Below, in pieces: positions 22,563-33,556 of a DNA stretch of 64,000 bases; the first letter of the stretch is position 1; every line of letters begins with the position of its first letter. Position numbers and translations under genes: made by a program. Under the pieces are notes generated by a model, which saw nothing but the letters and a program-made list of their open reading frames with translations, was not told the origin of the DNA and did no database searches. This DNA is from Anniella stebbinsi (Eukaryota; Chordata; Lepidosauria; Squamata; Anniellidae). The DNA lies in NCBI GenBank assembly GCA_029215795.1, contig JARDYH010000001.1:115842533-115906532 (forward strand). Reading direction: 5' to 3'.

Positions 22563-23478
22563 AATTAAAAAACATCAAAGACTGATTAATAATCTCATCA
22601 TATGTACAGTTCTATTTATAGCTATGTGCCATATGCAATAAAAAACCGTAAGGTGAAGAGTCACTATGATTTCTGACAACTACATAATTACTTAAGAATA
22701 TTGAAGAATCTTGTGGCTCCTTAAAGAGTACATTTATTGGTATATAAAGGGCCACAATACCCTTCGTTGCTTTTGCTGCAGTAGACTAACATGCTTACCT
22801 CTATGGAAATGTTAATTAACATAGTCATGTTAATTTTTTTGTGGATCAATGAAATAGGTCCACTTCAAGTGATATTTTCCTCCAGTGTCAGGAACCAGTC
22901 AATCTATTATCTATTGACATAGCACACTTGCCAATTACATGTCTTGCTCTTTCTTCTTTGAAATATTTTGATTTAAACCATTATATTTGCATTCTTTTCC
23001 CCCTGGATGTTATTTCTTCCTGTAATGCTTTGTTTCTAACGTCAGGAAGATGGTATTATTTTTGTTTCTTTTAAGCAAGGCAATTTAGGAAAGGTTCTCC
23101 ATGAAAATTTCCATGATGCCTTAACTTCCATAATGCCATTGCTTAAATATCTCATGTTGGCTTGACCAACTCTGATGAGCTTTGCGCAATTATATGTTTT
23201 TCAAAATGACTGAGGATAAACAAACTGCATGAAACATACTTTAAAACAAAACCAAAGTTTTGAGATATTTGTGTGGAAAGAAATTAGTAATTCAAGTAAT
23301 CCACATCAGTATTATATAACACATTTATATTGCATCCACATATAGCCTATTTGTTTTAATATCATCAACCCAATTTAGAGCCATCATGAAGAAATGAGTA
23401 TTTTTTCAATCTTTATTAATTTACCTTCATTATATTATATAAGAATCCAAAGGATTAAGGCCCTGGCCTGTCTTGTAT

Positions 23479-24235
23479 ATTTATTGATTTGATTTGTACC
23501 CTGCCTTTCTACCATGAAAAAATGGCACTCAAAGCAGCTCACAATCCCAAATAAAACTTGATAAAAGCAATAATGACATGAATACAGTGAAACACAATTA
23601 AAAACACAACAAGAGCAAAGTAAAATAACATCCAACCCAACTGCTTACACACCAAAGGACTGCTTCAATATGAAACTATTTGCCTGCTGGTGGAAGGACA
23701 GCAGAGAGGGAGCAAATCTAGCCTCACTTGCAGAGAAAGGACCAGAGCAGGCTAGTACGGCAGAACGTAGACTTTTGAGCAGGTCCCAAGCCACATAGGA
23801 CTTTATTGGTCATAACTAGCACTTTGAACTCTGCCAGAAACAGACCGGTTGCCACTGTACCCTGTAAACTGCCTTTGTCAACAGTCTAACTGCAGCATTC
23901 TGAACCAGCTGACATTTGTGAATAGTTTTCTAAGACAGCCCCTCATAGAGCGCATTAAAGTAGTCCAAATGGGATATAATTAAGGCATATGTGACCATGG
24001 CCAGATCAGACATCTCTAGGAATGGTTATAGTTGGTGCTCTAGCCTCAGCTGCACAAATGCATTCCTAGCCACTGAAGAAAATTGAGCATCCAGATTTAA
24101 GGCCAAGTCCAGGAGTACCTAAGTCTTCAGGGAGACTGTAACCCCATACTGCACAAGTTGAATCCCTATTACCTGATCTGCCTTTTGACTGACCAGAAGC
24201 ACCTCTGTCTGGTCTGGATTAAGCTTCAATTTGTT
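23479..24235 (-). mobile_element. L2/CR1-like LINE fragment, second subfamily
   Basis: The minus strand reads NKLKLNPDQTEVLLVSQKA near 24240, followed by worn wording for the domain after the reverse transcriptase, and ends near 23479 in a distinctive 3' end whose + strand form is gatttgtaccctgcctttct. The same 3' end occurs at 54318-54375. This subfamily differs from that at 13140 and 18365. Confidence 0.75.
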
Positions 24236-24366
24236 TTTCTCTTTATATGTGAATGGATCCCATTCAGTTGAAATATTAAGGGGTTTTATCCTATTGTATT
24301 GTTCAAATGTCATTCATTTGAATCTTTGCTAGTTTTGACAAATTTGCCAAATCTGTGTTGCTAAAC

Positions 24367-24520
24367 CAGCCTTCCCCAAACTGGTAACCTCCTGATATTT
24401 TGGACTACAGCTCCTAGCATTCCTGATCATTAGATACGCTGGTTAAGGCTGATAGGAATTCAAGTACAAAATATCTGGCAAACACCAGATAGCTTTTCTC
24501 TACTACGTTGGAGAAGGCAA
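24367..24520. mobile_element. hAT-like miniature element (CAGCCTTCCCC family)
   Basis: A 154-bp block begins CAGCCTTCCCCAAAC and ends in the worn inverse gttggagaaggcaa. tgctaaac (24359-24366) and tgctaagc (24521-24528) match at 7 of 8 bases outside the ends, the 8-bp duplication expected for hAT elements. The inside has the foldback words ggactacagctcctagc and aggctgataggaattcaag. It is the same family as 32036-32169. Confidence 0.75.
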
Positions 24521-24732
24521 TGCTAAGCCATTTTAATCACCTTTTTCCATTCTCTCTCAAACTTGATGATTAAAGGATATAATCTGGTACCTTTTTTCAC
24601 CATCTCCTCTATTTTTGCTAATTGTGAACCATTTTTTGACATTTTTAAGGGTGCAATTCTGTGGAGATACTCAGCAGCTTCTGAAGTCAGAAGCTGCCAA
24701 GAATCCAATGGAGGGAAGCCAGAGCACAAAGG

Positions 24733-25050
24733 TAGGCTGACCATATGAAAAGGAGGACAGCGCTCATGTAACTTTAACAGTTGTAGAGAAAAGGGAATTT
24801 CAGCTGGTGCCATTCTTATGCAATTAGTCCCTGGTGAAATTCCCTCTTATCACAACTGTTAAAGTTGCAGGGGCCCTGCCTTCTTTTGTATATGGTCACT
24901 CTAGTATAGTGCCTGCACCTTTAACTGTTGTGATGAAGAGGGAATTTCACCAGGAACTAATTGCATACAAATGACACTGGCTGAAATTCTCTTTTCTCTA
25001 CAACTGTTAAAGTTACATGAGCCCTGTCCTCCTTTTCATATGGTCAGCCT
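24733..25050. mobile_element. hAT-like foldback element (TAGGCTGACC ends)
   Basis: About 318 bp form a near-complete inverted repeat: the left arm runs taggctgaccatatgaaaag, gaggaca, aactttaacagttgtagaga; the right arm repeats these in reverse (tctctacaactgttaaagtt, tgtcctccttttcatatgg). A second inner pair (aactgttaaagttgcagg / cctttaactgttgtg) makes four related modules. acaaagg lies directly outside both ends; as 8-mers, cacaaagg (24725-24732) and aacaaagg (25051-25058) agree at 7 of 8. There is no coding content. Confidence 0.75.
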
Positions 25051-25469
25051 AACAAAGGTAATTCTCACCTTCGTGCTCCAGCTGCCCTGCATTTTCACAA
25101 GATGAGCAAATTAGCCGTGACACTTCTGAGTGGGAGAGAATGAGGCTGTAGCCCTGGTTCCAACCCTGGATCCCAGAAACCAAGCCTATGTCCACCAAAA
25201 ATGCTGTCTTGGGGGTGTAGGATTGGTCTCTTAATTTTGAACAGAGTAGAATTATTTCATCTACTTTGTTATAATTTATAGTTCTTCAATTCATTAATAT
25301 ATTGCACCATCATGTTGCCATTGTGCATTGATAGAACAAGCAAAAATAATCTTGATGTGATCATACAGATGAGTATCACTATTCTTTTTGTGCAGTATTT
25401 TATTGAAACAGATGTGCTTTACTGTGTATTATTGCTTAATAAAATACCACACAAGAACAAACGTTTTGT

Positions 25470-25760
25470 GATTGTATGTTAGCAATGGTAAGAAATTTGT
25501 TGAGTTCACATTTTAATGTGAATTTACCAAAATCACACTTCCTAAACATGCACACAAGCCTGAATACAGTTATATGGCAATATTCACTCTTTTCCAAATT
25601 TTGCAGTGCAGTTTACAAATTAAATAATGTACAAAATAATGCAGTCAATACACTAAAGTTCACATATGCATAATTATATTAGCGGAAAGTACACATGTAT
25701 ACATACTTATACATATAAAATATGTGCATTAGAGGACAGACTGCACAAAACCACATTGTA
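25470..25760. repeat. Possible second copy of the old A/T-rich repeat
   Basis: ttccaaattttgcagtgc near 25592 and neighbouring words such as aaattaaataatgtacaaaa recall the repeat split at 12890-13950. The edges are unclear. Confidence 0.3.
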
Positions 25761-27329
25761 TTAGGGGTAGTCGCTTGGAAAAAAATTTGTTTATTTGGAA
25801 GAGACAAGAGGCATGTACAGAAAAGAAAATTGTCTTCCTTCCATGCACTTCCAAGTCCCTCTCCTATATTTCCCAATCTGGAAAGGACCAAAGTTGGAAA
25901 GAAACAGAGAAAGTGATGCACATGGAGAAAAGAGCTCTCTTTGTCATTATATGCTCTGGCCCAATTTAATCATAATAGGTGAACAAGCCTGGAGAGATTC
26001 TTGGTGTGCCATTCCTTGTGCTCTCAGCTGCTATATGCACAGCACTGGCATATCATGGCAGTAGTATCCACCTAGATTTCTGGTATGCTAATACTGGACT
26101 CTCAGATGAGGCAACCAACTTTAAATGAAACACAAGGCCCATGGAACATTGCATGGGTAAACCTTTTTTACATGCCTGATTTCTTGTTTAAATCAGGCTT
26201 CTGATTGTACCCACTCTCATCATCCCAAGCTGGGAAACAGCTTGGAAGGACAAGCAGGAAGGAGATGGCAGCGAAGGGACATGAAAAAGAAGGTGCTCTG
26301 CTATGTTATAGGAATTGGAGTGTCCCCTCTTGCTTTTTATGTGTTCTCTGCTTGTCCCATTCTTGCTCCCCAAACTATTGTATCTAATGTGAAAGAGAAG
26401 ACGAAGATATGTGAATCCATCAGCATTAGAGAAATTGGCCTACAACCTACTGCCACTGCATTGAAAGTGACCTCTTGGCAATGCTACTTTGAGAAGACAT
26501 AATTTTTTCCTTAGTATTAAAAGTGCAGATGAGAAAGGGCACAGTTTCATACAGTTTCTCATTACCCATTTTGTTCATTTTGAACTAACAAAAAATCTGT
26601 TGAGATATTTACAGATATACATAATTTACATTAGATTTGCTAATTTTCAGGCACAAGGTACATCCTTCATTAGCAGTGTATTTATAGAAAATATGGAGTG
26701 TCTGGAATGCTTTAAAATGTGAGCTAGATAAAACCTTGTGACAGATTTTTCTCTCTCATTTTGCAGTAATGCTTCTAATATACTTTGTGATGAGAAAGAA
26801 AACTGCCAGATATTTTCTGGTATAGCTGTTTTCTCTGGTAATTGTTTCACAGTTTCTGCCACTAGCAGATATTCATTTTCAAACAATTTACACATAAATT
26901 GGTTTGAATTGGTCTTAAATTAGCTCATATCAGTGTGCAAGATATGCATTGTTGTCCATGGGATTGCATTGGTTAGTATGGTAAACCCAATTGTTTTTTT
27001 CCTTAAGAATCTGATCTTTCATGAGGTGTCAAGGGTTGAAATTTGCATTATAGTAATTTGCTGAAAATAATAGACAGAAATACCTGCTAGAAAATCACTG
27101 GGATGATTATATTTAAGTGTGCTGATCAGTGTGCTGTTATATATTTATCCTATTTAGTAGGGAATAAGAGAGTTTATGTTGTCCAAACCAAGACCTGTTT
27201 TATAATTTTAATGTATGTATTGTTAATATATTAAGATGATGCAGTTTAATGGATACATAGACACAATTAATCTAAATATCAGAAGGATCCTGGATAAGCT
27301 GTTTCAAAAGAAAAAGCAAACAAAAGCAA

Positions 27330-27395
27330 TGATATATATATATATATAGTTACAGTTATGTAGTTATATAGTTACATAGTTTAGTTATATAGTTA
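27330..27395. repeat. (TA)n and TAGTTATA-type simple repeats
   Basis: A short TA array followed by repeated tagttata / gttacatag words directly precedes the L2-like element and may be its insertion target. Confidence 0.8.
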
Positions 27396-29463
27396 TATTG
27401 GAAGGAGAATTACAATTCAGACAAGAAAACAATTGGTAATTTAAAGACACGACATAGAGAACATCTTCGTTCCTATGGGGTGGCAATACGCGCAGCGAAG
27501 AAAGCTTTCTTCTCTGCACGCATTGCGTCTGCGAATTCACGTCCAGCAGAACTGTTCAGGGTGATGAGGGGTCTAACTCAGGCACCTTCTCCCCTGAACC
27601 CGATTTTAGAGCCTTCGGTAGTTCGCTGTGATGCTTTTAACGACCATTTCACAGATAAAATCTCTCGGATAAGAGCCGACTTAGATGTCATCGTTGTAGC
27701 AGAGGCTGACAATGGAGTGTCCAGCAACTCCACAAGTAGAATTACACTGGATCAGTTTCAGTTGGTGAGTACCGAGGACGTGGACAAGCTGCTTGGACGA
27801 GTGAGGAGGACGACTTGCCCTCTCGATCCCTGCCCTTCTTGGCTGGTCGCCCAGGGAGGAGATGTAATTAGATTACAATTACAACATATCATTAATACAT
27901 CTCTCAGGGAGGGGAGTTTTCCATCCTGTTTAAAAGAAACGATAGTACGGCCGCTTCTTAAAAAGCCCTCCCTGGATCCCCTGGACCTTAATAATTACAG
28001 ACCAGTATCGAACCTTCCATTTCTAGGCAAGGTGATCGAGAGGGCGGTTGCCTTCCAACTCCAAGCAGTTTTGGATGATACAGATTTTCTAGACCCATTT
28101 CAAACCGGCTTCAGGGCAGGATATGGAGTTGAGACTGCTATGGTTGCCTTAGTGGATGATCTACGCTTGAGTATTGACAGGGGGAGTGTGTCCCTATTGG
28201 TACTTCTGGACCTCTCAGCGGCTTTTGATACCATCGACCATGGTATCCTTCTGGAACGCCTGAGGGGATTGGGACTCGGGGGCACTGTGCTTCAGTGGTT
28301 CCGGTCCTACCTCTCGGGCAGGTTCCAGATGGTGATGCTTGGGGATAGTTGCTCCTCAAAGAAGGAGCTGCTATGTGGTGTACCACAAGGTGATATCCTT
28401 TCCCCAATGCTGTTTAACATCTACATGAAACCGCTGGGAGAGATCATCCGGAGGCATGGGGCGGGGTGCTATCAGAATGCTGATGACACCCAAATATATT
28501 TCTCTATGCCTCTGAGAACAGCATCGGCTAAGGATAGTGTGTCTCCTCTGAATGAATGCTTGGAGGCGGTAATGGGCTGGATGAGGAAAAACAAACTGAA
28601 GCTGAATCCAGACAAGACGGAGGTGCTTACTGTCAAGGGCCACAACCTGGGGTTGGAGGTGTGTCAACCAGTTCTGGATGGGGTTGCACTCCCCCTGAAA
28701 GACTGTGTTCGCAGCTTGGGGGTGCTCCTGGATCCGTCGCTCCAAATGTCATCCCAGATAGATGCAACGGCCAGGAGTGCCTACTATCAGCTTCGGCTGA
28801 TACGCCAGCTGCGCCCCTTCCTAGAGTTGGAAGACTTAAAGACGGTAGTGCACGCGCTGGTAACTTCGAGACTCGACTTCTGCAATGCGCTGTACCTAGG
28901 GCTACCTCTGTGCCTAGTCCGGAAACTTCAACTAGTTCAAAATATGGCAGCCAGGTTGGTCACTGGTACACCTAGGGGTGACCATATTACACCAGCTTTG
29001 AAATCTCTCCACTGGCTGCCAGTTAGTTTCCGGGCGAAGTACAAAGTGTTGGTCATTACCTTTAAAGCCCTACATGGTTTGGGTCCAGGTTACCTGCGGG
29101 ATCGCCTTCTCCCATACAATCCGCCCCGCACGCTTAGGTCCTCTGGGAAGAATTTATTACAGTCAACAAAAACTAGACTGACAACTGTTACCCAGAGGAC
29201 CTTCTCTTCTGCCGCTCCCAGATTATGGAATGACCTGCCGGGAGAGATCCGTGAACTTACCAGTGTTCAGGAATTTAAACGATCTATAAAGACTGAGCTC
29301 TTCCGGCAGGCCTACTCAGATGAATTTTAAGTGTTGTATTGGTGTTTTATTGGTATTTTAATGATATATTGGTTTTATGTATTTTTAATTAGTTTTGTGT
29401 GTTTTATGATGATGTTGTTCCCCGCCTCGATCCGGAGGGAGAGGCGGGTAATAAATAAATAAA
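27396..29463 (+). mobile_element. L2-like LINE, 5'-truncated, long open reverse transcriptase
   Basis: The block starts inside ORF2 and runs to the family's 3' end, ttccccgcctcgatccggag ... aggcgggtaataaataaat. The same end occurs at 47080-47258 and 48925-49246. The 5' part with the apurinic endonuclease is missing. Simple A/T repeats flank both sides, so the target duplication cannot be read. This is the longest and least damaged transposon protein in the window. Confidence 0.9.
27480..29330 (+). pseudogene. L2-type ORF2 remnant: reverse transcriptase, open for 616 codons
   Basis: The frame is open upstream of the GTG at 27480, so this is a truncated ORF and not a real start. Order of motifs: PLLKKPSLDPLDLNNYRPVS (RT entry), GFRAGYGVETAMVALVDDL, LLDLSAAFDTIDHGILLERL (motif A with its Asp), GVPQGDILSPMLFNIY (motif B, with Asp where Ser is usual), YQNADDTQIYF (motif C, with Asn where Tyr or Phe is usual), KLNPDKTEVL, LGVLLDPSLQ, then the C-terminal module LQLVQNMAARLVTGTPRG, LHWLPVSFRAKYKVL, TFSSAAPRLWNDLP, LFRQAY and a stop at 29328-29330. 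The two motif changes suggest a dead enzyme although the frame is intact. Relationship to L2 over CR1 is judged from wording, not from a tree. Confidence 0.9.
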
Positions 29464-29653
29464 TATATTATTATTATATTATTATTAGTAGTATTATTAT
29501 TATTAAGTGAGCATAAAAGTTACTAATATCATTTTAAAGAAATTACAGGAGTAAAACAGCTGCAGCACAAGGCAGTGTCACAATCTTAGTGATCCATCCT
29601 ATGTTGTGCTCTCACAATAGATTTTCCCATTCCTCTTCTGCCTGCCTGTTCTC

Positions 29654-29684
<31 letters not shown>
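29654..29684. repeat. (AC)n microsatellite
   Basis: About 15 AC units. Confidence 0.95.
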
Positions 29685-29687
<3 letters not shown>

Positions 29688-29926
29688 AATACAATACAAA
29701 CACACAAACATGCCAGACCTGGTCTAAAAGGTCTGTCTACTCCTCTGGAGCAAATTTAGGGGATGCATTGGGGGCTGCAGGGGAGGGGGAAATCCATTGT
29801 ATCCATTCTTTTGGCGAATGGATATTGTTGGATTTCTTCCAGAGGCTATATATAAAATCTTACATATTTTTCTTTTAAACAAAATAATCTACTTTGATTT
29901 CAAACACGTCTGCTTTTTTTCAACAG

Positions 29927-30037
29927 AAAATTCAATCAGAGTTGACAAGCCATGAGATTAGCCTGGATGAAATGAGAAAACGGAACCGGGGTAAAGATGC
30001 TGCCAAGAAGATATTCTCCCAAATCGATATTTCACAG
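29927..30037 (+). CDS. DMD: DMD exon 31 (spectrin repeat 10)
   Basis: This 111-bp exon encodes 37 residues, KIQSELTSHEISLDEMRKR to KKIFSQIDISQ. The length equals human exon 31 (codons about 1412-1448). It covers the B-C part of repeat 10; LTSHEISLDEM is nearly identical to the mammalian protein. The acceptor is tttttttcaacag; the donor CAG/gtttgt is weaker than consensus at +3 to +4. Phase 0 at both ends. Confidence 0.97.
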
Positions 30038-31371
30038 GTTTGTACATTTCGCTTTCTTTTACATATTCAGTTTAAATCCTTACTTTAAACTACAGAGATA
30101 TAAACAAATCAGGCATTGTTAACAAAAGCTGGTTACTTCAAAAGGTGTTTTTTCCAATTTTATTTCTGTTTGCTTAGTTTATAGCATTTATATTTGATTT
30201 AGGATGAGGTAGAGGAAAATGTAGGATTTGTTAAATCATTGTTTCAGAGTCGACTCAATTCATAATTGACTCTTTTTTCAATGTAAAGTAGCCAAACTGA
30301 AGCACCTAGTTGTTATCTATTTTAATTTTCATTTATACCCTTTGTCACAAAAATAAATACTTTGACCAAAATATTTTTAAAATGTGAAACTAGTTCAGTG
30401 ATCCCAAGGGACCTTTAAACTTTTTTTCATGTCGAGCAGCCATTGATGCCAGATGGCTAATTTCATTTGGAACAGAAGAGGAATTAAAATGATGTTTGTA
30501 ATATGGAATGGCATTCAGCTGTTAAAAAGGCAAAATAAATAAATAAATCTATTCTTGCTTGAGCCATTTTCTTCATCAGAAGCTTTTTGTATTTGAGCCT
30601 TCACGTGTGGGAAAATAAACATTCTGAAATATTACATGAACTTGCCAAAAGTTAAATGTTGCTAACTGTACGCAGCATTTTGACTCTTATCTGCTGTTTA
30701 ACTTGTATACATATACTATTGAAAGCAGCTTCTGGTGTTACAGAGAGACCTGCTGCTGATAAAAAAGAAAGAGAAAAAAAGCATTACTGTTCCTGTAGAT
30801 CTCTAGGGAGGGATTCAACAGTACTCTACCACTAGTGCTATTGATGTTGCGCAGGCTCTAGTGGTAGTGCACCATTGGAACTTTCACATCGCTTGGATTC
30901 ATTCTTTCCATAATGAATTATTTGGGTTATCCTGAAATCTGTTGCATACCTTATCTCACCCTTTCCCAGGAAGATGATCTAAAGCTGGTGATCGAAGACT
31001 CTACTCCACTGTGTAGATGACAAAGAGAACTTATTTAAATCCAAGTTTTACAATTGTCACTTTTGTTACCATGTAATAGAAGCTAGCTGTGTTTTATAAC
31101 GTTACAGCGGCAGCCCTACAGCTTGTCTGTTGGCCTCTGAGAGGCTGTAGGGATTTTTCAGAAGGAGTTCAGAGGAACTCCTGCTGCACCTGTGTAGATA
31201 TTGGGCCAGTCTGCATGATTGAACAGCCCACTACGGATTAAATAAAGCCATGGTGGGCTGTGACGCATGCCAGTCTGTACCAGCAGCCATTTTGAATATG
31301 CATTTTTTGGCCACAGTTTGTCATGTCATGCAGACCTGGGCATCAGTTGTTGTGCAAGGGTTAAACAACCC

Positions 31372-31790
31372 TAGGGTGACCAACTGTCAGGATTTCCCCG
31401 GATTTGTCCTGGTTTTTGTTCTATCCTGGGTGTCAGGGGGGATTTTCTGTAATTTTCTATAATGTCCTGGAAAGACAAGCTTTCCCCTTTAAGGCCACAT
31501 TAGCGTGGTTGGAGTGAATGACGAGCTTTCTGGAGGTGGGTTATTTCCCTCCCACTGCTCCAATCAGGACCTTACAGGGGAAAGTATGTCATTCCTGGAC
31601 ATTATAGAAAAGGACCCGATTGGAGCAGTGGAGCACGGGAATGACACACTTTCCCCTCCTCCGCTCCAATTGGGTCCTTCAAAGCAGTGGGGGTGAATGA
31701 CATGCTTTCCAGAGGCCCCGGAAAGCCACTTCCCCACCCCCCACCCCACTGAGGGTCCTCTTTTTTGGTTTCCCAAATGTGGTCACCCTA
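31372..31790. mobile_element. hAT-like non-autonomous element (TAGGGTGACC ends)
   Basis: A 419-bp block has exact 10-bp terminal inverted repeats, TAGGGTGACC and GGTCACCCTA, and an exact 8-bp target duplication, aacaaccc at 31364-31371 and 31791-31798. 8-bp duplications and TAGGG-type ends fit the hAT superfamily. The interior repeats a module several times in both directions (gaatgacgagctttc, ggaaagtatgtcattc, gaatgacacactttcccc, gaatgacatgctttcc). There is no transposase; the 63- and 70-codon frames across it are chance. Confidence 0.9.
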
Positions 31791-32035
31791 AACAACCCTA
31801 ACACAACCCTAGAACAGGCTATGGGAAATTGAAAGGCAATACAGGAAAATTAAAACCCCCAAAATACCCAACATGTACATGCTGGCTGTTCCTCTGCCAA
31901 AAAAATCTCCTCACCACCACCTTAGGCTTGATTCAGCAATTATCTGTCTTAGAATTTATCTGTGGAATAATTATTCTTAAAGAAATGCATGCATTGGTGT
32001 ATTTGGCTAATTTTAATGTAGGCAATGAATTATAA

Positions 32036-32169
32036 TAGCCTTCCCCGACCTGGTGCTCTCTCGCTGTGTTGGACTACAACTTTCAAAATCCCTCAGCTAG
32101 CATGGCAGGCTTGGGGATACTAGGAGTTGTAATGCAGCATATCTGAAGGGCACCAGTTGGGTAAAGCTG
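32036..32169. mobile_element. hAT-like miniature element (AGCCTTCCCC family)
   Basis: A 134-bp block begins tagccttccccgacctgg and ends in the inverse ccagttgggtaaagctg. aattataa (32028-32035) and aactataa (32170-32177) agree at 7 of 8, as expected of a hAT target duplication. The inside folds back: ttggactacaact against aggagttgtaat. It is the same family as 24367-24520. Confidence 0.8.
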
Positions 32170-32631
32170 AACTATAATCTACTTGTAGACCACATTTTCT
32201 AAGGATATTGAGCTCATGATTGAGCTCAGAATCAGCATTACTGACTATCTGATTACTTGTATGAAATTTTGGGGAGCTTGCTCTCAATCCAAAGAAAGCC
32301 ACAGGGGAGTGCACTGTGCAATTGCTTGCCAGATACCTGTATGATTTCCATTTCATGCTGGAATTTCTAGCTTTTGGATATTAATAAAAGGGAGATGTAG
32401 GAACCCCTCAAAGACCTAAGTCCTATGCATGCTTTCTAAGGAATAGTATAGGAAATGTACAAGATCTTTCAAAGTATGTAGAAATAGAACTGCTCTGTGC
32501 CCCCATTTTAAAAATCTACAGAAAATTATCATTGTGTATAACTGGCATTCATAACTCAGAATATCACAGCAGAGAGACTTGCTCTGCATACTTTGCAACC
32601 CTATTTCTCTTGTCCCTTGTGTTCTTTTCAG

Positions 32632-32805
32632 AAAAAACTACAGGATATCTTCATGAAGTTTCGCTTGTTCCAAAAGCCAGCCAATTTTGAACAGCGGTTA
32701 CAGGAATGTAAAAGAATTTTAGATGAGGTAAAATTGCAAGTGCCAAAGTTGGAGTTGAGGAGTGTTGAGCAGGAAGCGGTGCAGTTACAGCTTGATCATT
32801 GTATG
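32632..32805 (+). CDS. DMD: DMD exon 32 (spectrin repeat 10/11)
   Basis: This 174-bp exon encodes 58 residues, KKLQDIFMKFRLFQKPANF to QLQLDHCM. The length equals human exon 32 (codons about 1449-1506). FRLFQKPANFEQRLQE is a dystrophin signature. It joins repeats 10 and 11, where the basic actin-binding part of the rod begins. The acceptor is ttcttttcag, the donor ATG/gtgagt. Only 127 bp separate it from exon 33. Phase 0 at both ends. Confidence 0.97.
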
Positions 32806-32932
32806 GTGAGTATTACCAGTGGAGTAATTCACATGCAATTGGACTTATCAGATGATTCTTCCAGCATTTTCCAAAAAATCAGTGTAATTTTGTTTAAATA
32901 AAAATAATGTTTATCTTTTTTGTGTTGGCTAG
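32806..32932 (+). other. DMD: DMD intron 32, only 127 bp
   Basis: A complete short intron with gtgagt donor and ttggctag acceptor. A T-rich tract (ttatcttttttgtgttgg) precedes the acceptor. It contains no repeat. The flanking exons are unambiguous, so the size is certain. Confidence 0.95.
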
Positions 32933-33088
32933 AAATTATATAAAACTCTCAGTGAAGTGAAATCTGAAGTGGAAACAGTCATAAAAACTGGGCGTCAGGT
33001 TGTTCAGAAACAGCAAACGGAGAACCCTAAAGAACTGGATGAAAGACTGACCGCTTTGAAATTACAGTATAATGATTTGGGTGCGAAG
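32933..33088 (+). CDS. DMD: DMD exon 33 (spectrin repeat 11)
   Basis: This 156-bp exon encodes 52 residues, [18 protein letters not shown] to LQYNDLGAK. The length equals human exon 33 (codons about 1507-1558). [20 protein letters not shown] is nearly identical to the mammalian sequence. It covers the B-C helices of repeat 11, in the basic rod segment that binds actin in mammals. The acceptor is ttggctag with a weak tract; the donor is AAG/gtatgt. Phase 0 at both ends. Confidence 0.97.
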
Positions 33089-33409
33089 GTATGTTCTCCA
33101 TCATTCAGTGCAAAACTAATTTCTTTGTCTCTCTTGTAAAGTGAAAGATAACTGTTCCCTTTAGATGTAATGCCTTTTCTTTTATTGATTTTTCTCTCTT
33201 AAATGGTTTTGTCTTATTTGTGTTGACTTTCTTAGTGAGAGAATATTTCCATGCCATTGGGTGAACATTCAGAGTGGCCATTTAAATATTCAACTAATGT
33301 AACCAAACTATTCACTTCATGTAAGATTGAAATTTCTGTGAAATATATTACATCTCTTTGAAATATCTGGTAACTTCTGTCCTAATCTGTTATTCAGATT
33401 TAATTGGAA

Positions 33410-33556
33410 GGCAACAGGGAAAGGGGCAAACAGCACAATCCTGGAAGTCAGGGCGGCCCCATGTCCGAGGGCTCTCGGGGGCTCACGAACACTCGGGTGC
33501 GGGTCCGTCCTAGCACTGGGCACATTGTGGACCCAGGCAGACTCTTGCAACATCTC
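33410..33556. repeat. G/C-rich fragment, possible hAT-like end
   Basis: A short CpG-rich block ends in ttgcaacatctcta, which read in reverse is tagagatgttgcaa, similar in style to hAT-like ends. No matching left end is seen. Confidence 0.25.

Larger units (their letters stand above)
20260..29926 (+). other. DMD: DMD intron 30
   Basis: 9667 bp, the longest complete intron in the window. It holds a CR1 tail (20804-21030), a tRNA-derived SINE (22377-22562), an L2/CR1-like fragment (23479-24235), two hAT-like miniature elements (24367-24520 and 24733-25050), and a long L2-like reverse-transcriptase copy (27396-29463). Unassigned: 21040-22370, 22570-23470, 25060-27330. Confidence 0.85.
30038..32631 (+). 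other. DMD: DMD intron 31
   Basis: 2594 bp, non-coding. It holds a hAT-like element with an exact 8-bp duplication (31372-31790) set in an older repeat (about 31200-31850) and a second hAT-like miniature element (32036-32169). 30040-31190 and 32180-32620 show nothing I recognise. Confidence 0.85.

Noticed and set aside
27480..29330. 616-codon frame taken as a host gene
   Set aside because: Its motifs are those of an L2-type reverse transcriptase and it ends in the family's 3' tail. It lies in an intron of DMD with no promoter of its own.
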